Shown in pieces: positions 26,824 to 35,673 of a stretch of DNA of 64,000 nt (the stretch's first letter is position 1; each line of letters begins with the position of its first letter). This DNA comes from Splendidivirga corallicola (lineage in GTDB: Bacteria > Bacteroidota > Bacteroidia > Cytophagales > Cyclobacteriaceae). Under the pieces are notes generated by a model, which worked only from the letters and a program-made list of their open reading frames with translations, ran no database searches and was not told where the DNA came from. The stretch is taken from the NCBI GenBank assembly GCA_030442035.1, contig JAUJEA010000008.1:248001-312000 (forward strand), read 5' to 3'. The translations under genes and the position numbers were made by a program.

Positions 26824-27688
26824 TGAAATCGAAGTGTAATAAGGGACTATTTAAAAAAAGAAACAATGTCTCTTTACATGTAAAGGTCGTCAATTGTTAA
26901 GAGAACATCTAACTAAATAACTGAGTCAATTGTGATTACCCTTAATAAGGTCTGATCGTGAAGCATATTGGCCATAATGTTTCTATCTAAAAGTGTCCAT
27001 TTATGCTTTTTGTAAATTCCATAATAGCTGCCAAATAGAGCAATATTCAATAATTTCCACCGAGCAAAGCACATTACATTGACAATCAATAACTTAAATC
27101 AAATCAATCATATTTGAGCCAAACATACAGAACAGAGATTGGTAGAATTTTCTAGGTATTTTTCGCAGATGAAATTAAGGGATTACGCTATAGTATGTAT
27201 GCCTACTAAATTTTACTTTTGTAATTAACTACCCTTAAGAATGCGTTTGAATGATTCGCATTTTAAAACTCCCTAAAGTTTGACGAAGTGAAATTTCAAG
27301 AAAACTAATTCTTGAAAAATTCACATTCCAATTACCTTTTCTGTTCCAACAGGAAAGCTTTAAAAACTGACCCTCAACTGAAGCAAATAGGCAGGATTCA
27401 AAAGGGGCTTGCTGCCTAAACTTCAAAATCCTTAGTGAAAGCTTGGAAAGCTCATTGGGCATCCAATGAACTGTTGCAGGCTTATGACAGTACCATGGAT
27501 CATTTCCAAAGTGAAGATGTTTGGCTTCACTTGAATTTGGAGTAATTGTGCTATGGCTACTGAAGGCTTGATTTACTTAATGAGTAGTGATCATAATAGC
27601 ATAGCTACTTCTAAAAAAGTACCAATAGTAACTAAGGAATTGATATGCATTGAGAAGAGAACGAATTATACACACAAAAACTAAAAAA
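26824..27688. promoter_or_regulatory. Long intergenic region ahead of the chemosensory operon
   Basis: 865 bases between the divergent sugar dehydrogenase gene and the PAS receptor. It holds a 14-bp palindrome (26872-26885) near the dehydrogenase start. It also holds a plus-strand TACTTTTG (27214-27221) matching the Bacteroidota -7 element, small hairpins AATGCG/CGCATT (27240-27262), and GTGAA...CAAGAA / TTCTTG...TTCAC (27288-27324). If that -7 element is used, the operon would have a leader of about 460 bases. A 75-codon minus-strand frame at 27235-27462 has no recognisable features and is not called as a gene. Confidence 0.45.
26872..26885. promoter_or_regulatory. 14-bp perfect palindrome upstream of the sugar dehydrogenase gene
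   Basis: CTTTACATGTAAAG is perfectly self-complementary and centred about 55 bases before the dehydrogenase ATG. It is the size of a dimeric regulator site. No regulator gene is adjacent, so its function is only a suggestion. Confidence 0.3.
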
Positions 27689-30600
27689 ATGACACTACGG
27701 AAAAATATGGAGACTACACCTGATCCCATCAGGAAAGCATCTGAGAAAGTAGTTTCCGGCAATGGTAAATCTACTAATGGAAAATCCTCGAACGGAAAAG
27801 CAAACAGTGTTGTCGCGGCAGTTGATAGTGGCTGGGCAATGATAGAGTTTAAGCCGGACGGAACTATTATCAGTGCTAATGATAACTTCATGGAAGTAAT
27901 GGGTTATGGAAAAAAGGACAAAATAGAAGGACTGCATCATCAAATTTTCTGTGATGAAACACTCGCCAATTCAAAAGAATATAAAACATTCTGGGAGGAA
28001 CTCTCAAAAGGTGTAGAAAAAGCGGGAGAATTTAAACGCGTTCAAAAAGATGGAAAAGAGGTTTGGCTGAATGCTACCTATGCACCGGTCACAGATAGTA
28101 AAGGAAATGTGAGCAAAGTGATCAAGATAGCCGCTGACATTACAAAAATGGTAAACGGTCGATTGAATGGGGAGAATATGAAGGCGGCTATTGATATAGG
28201 TTGGGCTTCCATAGAATTTGAACCGGATGGCACCATACTTTCAGCCAATGAAAATTTTGTAAAAACCTTGGGATACGAGAACAGTGATGAAATAGTTGGT
28301 AAACATCACAGAATTTTCTGTAATGAAGAATATTCACAGTCAGCTGAATACAAAAGATTTTGGGAGGACTTGGCCAAAGGAAAAATTCATTCCGGAGAGT
28401 TCATGCGCTTTACTAAGAAAGGTGAAGAGATTTGGATCAATGCTTCTTACAATCCTGTTAAAGACGAACAGGGCAACGTCATCAGGATCATAAAAATTGC
28501 AACTGATATTACAAGTATGGTCGCCGCCCGGATGGTAGGGGAACACATGCAGGAAGCTATTAATACAGGCTGGGCTTCCATAGAATTTAAGCCGGACGGG
28601 ACCATACTTTCTGCTAATAAAAACTTCTTAAATGCACTCGGCTATGATAACAAAGATGAAGTGGTAGGAAAGCATCACAAAATTTTCTGTGAACAGGCGT
28701 ATGCAGCTTCTTCTGAGTACAAAAGGTTTTGGGAAAACCTGGCAGAAGGAAAAATCCATTCCGGTGAGTTCAAGCGTGTTACCAAAGAGGGACAAGAGGT
28801 CTGGATCAACGCCTCGTATACACCAGTTAAAGATAAGGCCGGAAAAGTTACAAAAGTCATTAAAATAGCTGCGGATATCACGGATATGGTAGCCTCAAGG
28901 GCTGTAGGAGAGCATATGAGTGCTGCAGTCAATACCGGATGGGCGTCTATAGAATTCGAACCGGATGGAACCATATTAACTGCCAACAAAAATTTTCTAC
29001 AGGCAGTAGAGTATGAAAACGAGGAAGAAATAGTTGGTAAACATCACCGTATCTTTTGTGAGAAGGGGTATGCAGAATCTACAGAATACAAAAGATTTTG
29101 GGAGAATCTAGCCAACGGTGGCGTACAAGCCGGTGAATTCAAGCGCCTGAGTAAAAACGGAAATGAAGTTTGGATCAACGCATCTTATACACCGGTTACA
29201 GATAGTGAAGGCCGCGTTGTCAAAGTGATTAAAATTGCCACTGATATTACGGATATGGTGGCTTCACGATTGAAGGGAGAAAACTTGCAGGCAGCTGTAG
29301 ATACCGGCTGGGCATTGATTGAGTTCGAGCCTGACGGGACCATTGTTACCGCTAACGACAATTTTCTGCAGGCCATGGGTTATAGCAATCAGGCTGAAAT
29401 CTCGGGGCAGCATCACCGTATTTTCTGTGATGCTTCTCATGCCGCTTCACCTGAATATTCGAAATTCTGGAAAGATCTTGCTAACGGTGTTGTTCAAAAC
29501 GGAGAATATCTCCGTGTTCGAAAAGATGGTCAACAGGTATGGTTACAAGCTGCTTACACACCTTTAAAGGACGACAATGGTAATGTAAATAAAGTGATAA
29601 AAATCGCTGCGGACATTTCACCGGTAAAATTCCCTGTCCTTGCTGTCAATGAAATAATCAATGACGTGTCCAAAGGTAATTTAACAAGGAAATTTGATAT
29701 GACTGCAGAGGGGTACGTCAAGGAAATGGGTGATGCGTTGAATGTGGCCATTGACAATCTCAACAGTTTGCTAAGCGCCATAAATGTCAGTGCTCAGCAG
29801 GTCTCCCAATCTGCAGATAGCATGATGGAACGAAGCACAGGTATGAAAAATAATACCAATGAAGTTGCTTCTGCTATTTCACAGATGTCCAAAGGTGCGC
29901 AGGATCAGGCTGCAAAAACTGATGAATCCTCCAACTTAGCGGAGGCTGTGATGAAGTCAGCAACAGATATGGAAGAAAAAGCCAATATCATCAATAAAGC
30001 TGCTGAAAACGGAAAGAAAAGTTCTGAGAGCGGTTTGAAAATCATTAAGAATCTGGTGGAAAATATGGAAGGCATTAGTTCTTCGGCAAACCTGACGGCT
30101 GACTCCATCAAAATACTTACGGAACGTGCAGATGAAATAGGGCGCACACTTAATGTGATTACAGATATCGCAGCTCAAACTAATTTGTTGGCACTGAATG
30201 CAGCAATAGAGGCAGCAAGAGCCGGGGAAGCTGGTAGAGGATTTGCTGTTGTCGCTGAAGAAATCAGAAAACTGGCTGAAGAATCGCGAAAATCAGCAGT
30301 TGATATTGAAAAGATCATTGGAGATGTGCAGAAAGATACTCAAGCCGCAAGTAAGGCTATTGAAACCATGGAAGGTAGTGTTAAACAAGGTAATTCTGCC
30401 TCCACCGAGGCTGAATCCATCTTCGTGGAGATAGCCAATTCAAGTGATGAAACTTTCAATCATTCAAAAGAGATACAGGAAGCCACGGGAACACAAAAAG
30501 CCTCTATTGATACTGTTGTGAAAAATATAGAACAGATTGTGGTAGTGGCTGAAGAAACGGCGGCGGGCACACAACAAGTGGCAAGTAGCTCGCAAGAGCT

Positions 30601-30700
30601 GAACAATGGAATGGAAGACATTGCCAGTGCCAGTACCCAGCTCTCAGAAATTGCAGCAGAACTACAATCCGGTGTTAGTCAGTTTAAATTGTCAGAATAA
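27689..30700 (+). CDS. Soluble methyl-accepting chemotaxis protein with five tandem PAS domains
   Basis: 1003 residues from the ATG at 27689; a TTG at 27650 would add 13 residues. No membrane helix is visible. After a Gly/Lys/Ser-rich start come five PAS domains with an exact 123-residue period, each opening with G-W-A-x-I-E-F and carrying H-H-x-I-F-C and G-E-F-x-R-V-type segments (G-E-Y-L-R-V in the fifth). The H-H-x-I-F-C core resembles PAS domains of soluble BdlA-like receptors. A short HAMP-like linker (about 650-710) leads to the coiled signalling domain, with its tip [21 protein letters not shown]. It would sense a cytoplasmic cue such as redox state or a small ligand and control CheA. 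CheW follows 15 bases on. Confidence 0.93.
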   Translation: MTLRKNMETTPDPIRKASEKVVSGNGKSTNGKSSNGKANSVVAAVDSGWAMIEFKPDGTIISANDNFMEVMGYGKKDKIEGLHHQIFCDETLANSKEYKTFWEELSKGVEKAGEFKRVQKDGKEVWLNATYAPVTDSKGNVSKVIKIAADITKMVNGRLNGENMKAAIDIGWASIEFEPDGTILSANENFVKTLGYENSDEIVGKHHRIFCNEEYSQSAEYKRFWEDLAKGKIHSGEFMRFTKKGEEIWINASYNPVKDEQGNVIRIIKIATDITSMVAARMVGEHMQEAINTGWASIEFKPDGTILSANKNFLNALGYDNKDEVVGKHHKIFCEQAYAASSEYKRFWENLAEGKIHSGEFKRVTKEGQEVWINASYTPVKDKAGKVTKVIKIAADITDMVASRAVGEHMSAAVNTGWASIEFEPDGTILTANKNFLQAVEYENEEEIVGKHHRIFCEKGYAESTEYKRFWENLANGGVQAGEFKRLSKNGNEVWINASYTPVTDSEGRVVKVIKIATDITDMVASRLKGENLQAAVDTGWALIEFEPDGTIVTANDNFLQAMGYSNQAEISGQHHRIFCDASHAASPEYSKFWKDLANGVVQNGEYLRVRKDGQQVWLQAAYTPLKDDNGNVNKVIKIAADISPVKFPVLAVNEIINDVSKGNLTRKFDMTAEGYVKEMGDALNVAIDNLNSLLSAINVSAQQVSQSADSMMERSTGMKNNTNEVASAISQMSKGAQDQAAKTDESSNLAEAVMKSATDMEEKANIINKAAENGKKSSESGLKIIKNLVENMEGISSSANLTADSIKILTERADEIGRTLNVITDIAAQTNLLALNAAIEAARAGEAGRGFAVVAEEIRKLAEESRKSAVDIEKIIGDVQKDTQAASKAIETMEGSVKQGNSASTEAESIFVEIANSSDETFNHSKEIQEATGTQKASIDTVVKNIEQIVVVAEETAAGTQQVASSSQELNNGMEDIASASTQLSEIAAELQSGVSQFKLSE
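27830..29674 (+). repeat. Five 369-bp tandem PAS-coding repeats
   Basis: The Gly-Trp codons that open each PAS unit lie at 27830, 28199, 28568, 28937 and 29306, exactly 369 bases apart each time. The units are similar but not identical at both DNA and protein level, so they arose by duplication and have since diverged without a single length change. Confidence 0.9.
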
Positions 30701-30715
30701 CACAACTTTCTATTT

Positions 30716-31249
30716 ATGAACGATTTAAAAGAACCTAAAAAGGAAGGCCATCTCGAGGAAATTAGCTACGACAGTGAACAAATCATTGTATTTAAACAAG
30801 CTGGTGAGGAGTATGGCTTACATATAGACCAGATCAAAGAGGTAGTAATAACACCAAACATTACCAGAATGCCACAAACGCCTCATTACATCAAGGGTGT
30901 AGCGAATATTAGAGGAAATATTATTGCCATCATTGATTTGGAAGAAAAGTTTGGTTTGAAAGATGATCAAAATACTTCAGTGAAATCAGATGAGCAGTGC
31001 TATACACTTGTTGTTGAAAGTGAAGAATTCAAAGTAGGGATTCTCGTGAATGAGGTGCCTAATACGCTAACTGTATCTACCAAGGACATTGAGGATTCTA
31101 TTAACATTGCCAGTAGCGGAGAAGTTGATCAGGATTATATCCGTGGAATAATTAAGTTGAAAGACAGGCTGGTAATCTTAATTGACATTTTCAAAGTCCT
31201 CAATGAAAAAGACAAAGATCTAATTGTTGGCAAGAATCATGTTGATTGA
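30716..31249 (+). CDS. cheW: Chemotaxis coupling protein CheW
   Basis: 177 residues, the normal length. The double-barrel CheW fold is recognised from E-Y-G-L-H-I-D-Q-I-K-E-V-V near residue 40, P-H-Y-I-K-G-V-A-N-I-R-G-N-I-I-A-I-I-D-L in the middle, and Y-I-R-G-I-I-K-L-K-D-R-L-V-I-L-I-D near the end. It links receptor and CheA in the signalling array. The gene starts 15 bases after the receptor and its end overlaps cheD, so it is within the operon. Confidence 0.95.
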   Translation: MNDLKEPKKEGHLEEISYDSEQIIVFKQAGEEYGLHIDQIKEVVITPNITRMPQTPHYIKGVANIRGNIIAIIDLEEKFGLKDDQNTSVKSDEQCYTLVVESEEFKVGILVNEVPNTLTVSTKDIEDSINIASSGEVDQDYIRGIIKLKDRLVILIDIFKVLNEKDKDLIVGKNHVD

Positions 31250-31724
31250 AAACAAGTCACTGCATTATGATCTGAGTATAGGTCAATCGATGATAACAAA
31301 GCGTCCTGCAATAGTCACGTGTTTTGGTTTAGGCTCGTGTATAGGTGTTTTCATCTATGACAAACTCGGACGAATCGGGGGAGGTGCGCATATCATGCTT
31401 CCGGGTGACAAGATTTACTCTAATCTTCCTGAGAAGCATCATTATGCTAATTCCGGATTGAAAGATCTGGTAAACATCATGCGTCAATATGGATCCACAT
31501 TGGTACTCCATGCAAAACTTGTAGGTGGTGCCAATGTCTTAAGTACCTCGGGATATCAAATCGGAGAAAGGAATGCCCTGGCAGTCCATCAGATACTAGA
31601 CGATCTGAAAGTAAAAATAATCAGTCAGGATCTGGGTGGTTCAATGAGCAGAACAGCCAGATTTAACTTTCCTCAAAATATAGTTGAAGTAAAAACATCA
31701 GAAGGTAAAAAGTATATCATTTAA
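31239..31724 (+). CDS. cheD: Receptor glutamine deamidase CheD
   Basis: About 161 residues from the ATG at 31239, which overlaps the end of cheW by 11 bases; a TTG at 31224 would add five residues. The CheD core is clear: V-T-C-F-G-L-G-S-C-I-G-V near the N-terminus (the cysteine is the catalytic residue of the family), A-H-I-M-L-P-G, and K-L-V-G-G-A-N-V-L in the second half. CheD converts receptor glutamines to glutamate and in some bacteria acts with CheC in adaptation. A CheC/CheX-type gene is present three genes downstream of cheY. Confidence 0.93.
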   Translation: MLIENKSLHYDLSIGQSMITKRPAIVTCFGLGSCIGVFIYDKLGRIGGGAHIMLPGDKIYSNLPEKHHYANSGLKDLVNIMRQYGSTLVLHAKLVGGANVLSTSGYQIGERNALAVHQILDDLKVKIISQDLGGSMSRTARFNFPQNIVEVKTSEGKKYII

Positions 31725-32093
31725 ATGTTAAATGCGATGAGCAAAAGTGTTTTAATTGTAGACGATTCTCTTTACATGCGCACATTAATCAGAGATGCAC
31801 TTGAAAGCAGTGGTTTTAACATAGCCGGAGAAGCATCAAACGGTGAGGAGGCCATTGACATGGCCTTTGACCTACAACCTGATATTATTACGCTTGATAA
31901 TATTCTCCCCGACATGATAGGTATAGATATCCTGAAGGTCTTTCAGGAAGAAGGGCTGCCTTCAAAAGTAATCATGATCAGTGCGGTAGGCCAGGAGTCT
32001 GTTATCCACGAAGGATTAACCCTTGGTGCAATTGGATATATTGTAAAACCCTTCACCTCTGAAAAGCTAATTGAGCAAATATCTGCTGCCTGA
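31725..32093 (+). CDS. cheY: Single-domain response regulator CheY
   Basis: 122 residues, one receiver domain. The acidic pair D13-D14, the phosphoacceptor D58 (in I-I-T-L-D-N), the M-I-S-A switch segment and the invariant lysine in I-V-K-P-F are all present. The ATG directly follows the cheD stop codon; a second ATG at 31737 would shorten it by four residues. It is the likely diffusible output of the CheA kinase. Since Bacteroidota have no flagellar motor, its target is not FliM and must be found elsewhere. Confidence 0.93.
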   Translation: MLNAMSKSVLIVDDSLYMRTLIRDALESSGFNIAGEASNGEEAIDMAFDLQPDIITLDNILPDMIGIDILKVFQEEGLPSKVIMISAVGQESVIHEGLTLGAIGYIVKPFTSEKLIEQISAA

Positions 32094-32107
32094 CATGACG
32101 ATCACAG

Positions 32108-33148
32108 ATGAACAAGCAAGGTATAAAAACGCTGATCATAGATGATTCGGGACTTATGAGAATAATGTTATCCGATGCACTGAGGGCCGATCCTGAGATT
32201 TTAGTGGTAGGCACCGCCTCGAATGGTATGGAAGGGGTTGAAAAAATTTATGCACTGGATCCGGACGTTGTCATCACAGACATGGTCATGCCAAAGTATG
32301 GTGGGTTATATGTGGTTAGAAACATCATGGCTAAGAAACCCAGGCCAATATTTCTATTGAGTTCTTTAAGTCGTTCTAATTCGGAGGTGTTTGAAGCACT
32401 AAGTTCCGGAGCTGTTGACTTCATTGATAAACCCAAAAAAGAGAGTTCCAAAAGTTTCCAAAGGTCAATGGACGTTTTGATATCAAAGATAAAAATGGCC
32501 TCCACGGTGAATACCTCTAACATGGTAGTGTCCTGGCCAAAAAATAATAACCATCAGCATACCTTTGAAGAAAATCTGGAATATGATGTCATTGCTCTGG
32601 GAGCCTCAACAGGAGGGCCTAGTACAATTGAATATATTTTAGGGCAACTTCCTTCCAATTTGAAGATTCCGGTAATCATCGCCCAACATATGCCGGAACG
32701 TTTTATCATATCTTTTTGTGAACGGTTGGAGGAAAAAACTCCTCTGAAAATCCGGATTGCCTCACACGATCAAATCATAAAACCGGGCACGATCTATCTG
32801 GCTCCCGGTACCGACAATCTTATGGTAGCATCTGCAAAAAATGGCGATAAACGCTTTCAGTTTACCAAACAAAAATTCAAAAACTTTAACAATCCTTCCA
32901 TTGATTGTCTTTTCGAATCTATAGCTGAAACATTTGGTCCAAGAACTATCGCGGCAATATTGACAGGAATGGGAAAAGACGGCGCGGAAGGTCTGAAAAA
33001 AATCAGAAATATAGGAGGGCTTACCATCGCTCAGGATAAAAATTCATGTGTGGTTTACGGTATGCCAAAGGCAGCGATCAATGCTAAAGCAGTTGATTAC
33101 ACCTTAAAACTCAAGGAGATTCCAGGGTTTATAGTGAGTTGTTTATAA
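32108..33148 (+). CDS. cheB: Receptor methylesterase CheB
   Basis: 346 residues with a receiver domain (acidic pair D12-D13, phosphoacceptor D58, lysine in D-F-I-D-K-P) joined to the methylesterase domain. The catalytic triad is visible: S167 in L-G-A-S-T-G-G-P, H194 in I-I-A-Q-H-M-P, and D291 in T-G-M-G-K-D-G-A. Phosphorylated CheB removes methyl groups from receptor glutamates, opposing CheR. It lies 14 bases after cheY and 10 before cheA. All catalytic positions are intact. Confidence 0.96.
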   Translation: MNKQGIKTLIIDDSGLMRIMLSDALRADPEILVVGTASNGMEGVEKIYALDPDVVITDMVMPKYGGLYVVRNIMAKKPRPIFLLSSLSRSNSEVFEALSSGAVDFIDKPKKESSKSFQRSMDVLISKIKMASTVNTSNMVVSWPKNNNHQHTFEENLEYDVIALGASTGGPSTIEYILGQLPSNLKIPVIIAQHMPERFIISFCERLEEKTPLKIRIASHDQIIKPGTIYLAPGTDNLMVASAKNGDKRFQFTKQKFKNFNNPSIDCLFESIAETFGPRTIAAILTGMGKDGAEGLKKIRNIGGLTIAQDKNSCVVYGMPKAAINAKAVDYTLKLKEIPGFIVSCL

Positions 33149-33158
33149 AGAACAAAAT

Positions 33159-34925
33159 ATGAAGTCCAAAGAACAAGAATATAAAGAGATATTTCTGGCA
33201 GAGGCAATTGACAATCATGTCGAACTCAACAAGTTATTGACCCAGTTGGAAAAAAAACCGGATGATAAATCAGCGGTAGACGCCATATTTAGAATTACAC
33301 ATACATTAAAAGGAAATGCTGCTGGTATGGGGTTCAAAGATGTAGCTGAATTTGCTCATCTTATTGAAGATCTATTTGGTGGTATCAGAGAGGCCAAAAT
33401 ATCACTGAATCCCGATTTGTTTGGTACAATCTTTAAATCAATTGATGTTTTAGGTCAATTAATTGAGGCAGTTAGGGATAACAAAAAAGTTAGATTCCTG
33501 GGAATCAAAACTAAGCTGGGTGTCATCCTGAAATCTACAGGAAAGCAAAAATCCGCTACCAAAAAAACACAGCCGAAAAGAAACAGCCTTGGAAAACCTA
33601 AAAGCAAAAAAATAGAAGATACCCCAAAGCAAGAAAACTCAAAAGATCAACCTATCGAGGAAGCAGATGTCGAAGAAGATGGAATAGCAAAAAACAAAGT
33701 CGCTTTTTCAGACTTGGTGCAGGTGCCGGTAAAAAAACTAGATAACTTATTAAACCTTGTTGGCGAGCTGATCATTGAAAGAGATCGAATCATAGCTACA
33801 AGCCAAAGCCTGAATACTTCCAATGAATATGCCCGTCTGAATCGAATTTCTTCCGATCTACAATACTCGGTTATGGATGTCAGACTTGTACAGGTTGGTT
33901 TTCTGTTCAACAAATTTCATAGAGTAGTAAGAGATGTGGCTGCTGTTGAAAACAAAAAGGTGAACCTTACCCTTGAGGGTACGGAGACAGAAATAGACAG
34001 AAACATATTGCAGATTATCAGTGACTCTTTGATTCACTTAATAAGAAATGCAGTGGGCCACGGATTGGAGATTCCCGATGAAAGAAAAAAAGTGGGTAAA
34101 AAGGAAGAGGGTGAACTTACTTTAAAAGCTTATGCTGAAAATGATGCGGTATTTATTGAAATAAAGGATGATGGGAAAGGAATAGACATAAACAAAGTGA
34201 GGAAAAAGGCCATGGAAAATGGGCTCATCACTCATGAAGAGGCAAAAGAAATGGCGGACAGGGATATTGCGCTTTTAATATTCGAACCTGGGTTCTCGAC
34301 GATGGACGATGTGACCTCCATAGCCGGGCGTGGTGTGGGTATGGATGTAGTCAAAAAAGCTCTGGATGCTGTGGTTGGTACCATTTCTGTCGACACAAAG
34401 CAAGGTAAAGGCACAACATTTACGTTGAGGTTACCTTCCTCCATGGCCGTCAAAGGGACTCTGCTCTTCGAGTTAGATCAGGAGGAATACGCCATACCCT
34501 TGTCTTATACTGAATCTGTTGTATCTCTTTATAGATCAGAAATCCATAAAGTAGGAAATCGACTTGCTGCAGTGCATAGCGGTCAAACAATCTCCATAGT
34601 TTTTCTCAAGGACCTGTTTGATTCGCACAAAAATGTTACGGGAAATATTTTACACAGAACTTTCGATCAATTACATCCTGAGCAAAAGTTAGACATTGTT
34701 GTTATCAGTCATAATGGAAAGAAGGCAGGATTTGTGGTGGACAAACTATTTCAACAAAAGGAAATTGTTGAAAAACCATTATCAAAACCTGTTGATAAAT
34801 CGATTTTTTTTAGTGGTGTGACAATAATGGGCAATGGCAATGCTTGTTTGGTTTTAAATGTTGCGGCCATTTGTAATCTCATCTTTAGCAGAAATTTGTC
34901 AGGGCAAGGTAAAATAACCTATTAA
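33159..34925 (+). CDS. cheA: Chemotaxis histidine kinase CheA
   Basis: 588 residues. The Hpt domain carries the phosphorylated H48 in R-I-T-H-T-L-K-G-N-A. Residues about 125-180 are a charged Lys/Glu/Pro linker with no recognisable P2 (CheY-binding) domain. The dimerisation helix starts near L-N-L-V-G-E-L-I-I-E-R-D-R. The ATP-binding part includes I-R-N-A-V-G-H-G-L-E (the usual D-H-G reads G-H-G here), D-D-G-K-G-I-D and A-G-R-G-V-G-M-D-V-V. A CheW-like regulatory domain ends the protein. It phosphorylates CheY and CheB in response to the receptors. Confidence 0.95.
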   Translation: MKSKEQEYKEIFLAEAIDNHVELNKLLTQLEKKPDDKSAVDAIFRITHTLKGNAAGMGFKDVAEFAHLIEDLFGGIREAKISLNPDLFGTIFKSIDVLGQLIEAVRDNKKVRFLGIKTKLGVILKSTGKQKSATKKTQPKRNSLGKPKSKKIEDTPKQENSKDQPIEEADVEEDGIAKNKVAFSDLVQVPVKKLDNLLNLVGELIIERDRIIATSQSLNTSNEYARLNRISSDLQYSVMDVRLVQVGFLFNKFHRVVRDVAAVENKKVNLTLEGTETEIDRNILQIISDSLIHLIRNAVGHGLEIPDERKKVGKKEEGELTLKAYAENDAVFIEIKDDGKGIDINKVRKKAMENGLITHEEAKEMADRDIALLIFEPGFSTMDDVTSIAGRGVGMDVVKKALDAVVGTISVDTKQGKGTTFTLRLPSSMAVKGTLLFELDQEEYAIPLSYTESVVSLYRSEIHKVGNRLAAVHSGQTISIVFLKDLFDSHKNVTGNILHRTFDQLHPEQKLDIVVISHNGKKAGFVVDKLFQQKEIVEKPLSKPVDKSIFFSGVTIMGNGNACLVLNVAAICNLIFSRNLSGQGKITY

Positions 34926-34935
34926 TTAAAAGAAC

Positions 34936-35529
34936 ATGGAGCTTATATCGGTAAAAGACAGGGAAATTGCGGCATATATTATAGATCAGGGTTATATCAG
35001 AGCGGCAGCGTCATTTTCAACACTTGTCAATCAACGGGTTCAAATTGAAAATCTATCAATTAACACTTATACCAACGCTGACAAAGTGTTGCAAGAAATC
35101 TCTAATGAAGTTAAAAGTACCATTATTCTTACTGAAATAATCGGTGATTTAGCCGGTGAGAGCTATTTGATTTTTAGTGAGCCTGAGCGGGAACAGATCT
35201 GCGCGTATTGCATGAAAGCTTTTGCTTCCGGTAATGGAAACAAACTTGAGGATGAGCTGATCTTAAAAGAAGTTGATAACATTTTATCAGCCGCGGTAAT
35301 CACCGAATTTTCAAATCAGTTACAGATCCAAGTCTTTGGTGATGTTCCCAAGGTTATTTCAAAAGAAAGCCTATTCGCTGAGCATCCCACGGCCAAAAGT
35401 AAAAACTACTTTTTGCTGTCTAATGCACGCTTCATATTTGAAGACCATTTAGAACTAAGCCCTAAGTTTTTATGGAGGCTTGATAATCATTTTATAGACA
35501 TGGTTAAAAATATGGGTGGTAATCAATAA
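34936..35529 (+). CDS. CheC/CheX-family phosphatase
   Basis: 197 residues. One copy of the CheC/CheX/FliY active-site pattern is visible, E112-x2-N115 followed by P138 after 22 residues, within K-E-V-D-N-I-L-S-A-A-V. Proteins of this family dephosphorylate CheY-P, using the Glu and Asn pair. CheC usually has two such sites and CheX one; the single clear site leaves the exact subtype open. The gene begins 10 bases after cheA and pairs naturally with CheD. The N-terminal 80 residues match the family fold only loosely. Confidence 0.85.
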   Translation: MELISVKDREIAAYIIDQGYIRAAASFSTLVNQRVQIENLSINTYTNADKVLQEISNEVKSTIILTEIIGDLAGESYLIFSEPEREQICAYCMKAFASGNGNKLEDELILKEVDNILSAAVITEFSNQLQIQVFGDVPKVISKESLFAEHPTAKSKNYFLLSNARFIFEDHLELSPKFLWRLDNHFIDMVKNMGGNQ

Positions 35530-35569
35530 ACGGATGTGTTCATTCAATATGGTACTAGTGAGGATTATA

Positions 35570-35584
35570 GAGGTTTTAAACCTC
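35570..35584. other. 15-base palindrome between the phosphatase and sensor genes
   Basis: GAGGTTT and AAACCTC flank a single T. It lies in the only gap longer than 20 bases within the che genes. There is no T-run, so it is not a standard terminator. It could be an operator or an RNA processing hairpin. Confidence 0.3.
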
Positions 35585-35673
35585 GGGGCCATGATCTGCT
35601 TCGAGATGTCTGATTACTATCATTTCAGTAATTCCGACCTGACTACGGATCATTTAACAAGTAGAGATTGACC

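Noticed and set aside
27235-27462. 75-codon minus-strand frame in the gap before the chemosensory operon
   Set aside because: No recognisable domain, signal or membrane segment, and no upstream or downstream partner; it overlaps the hairpins noted in the leader.
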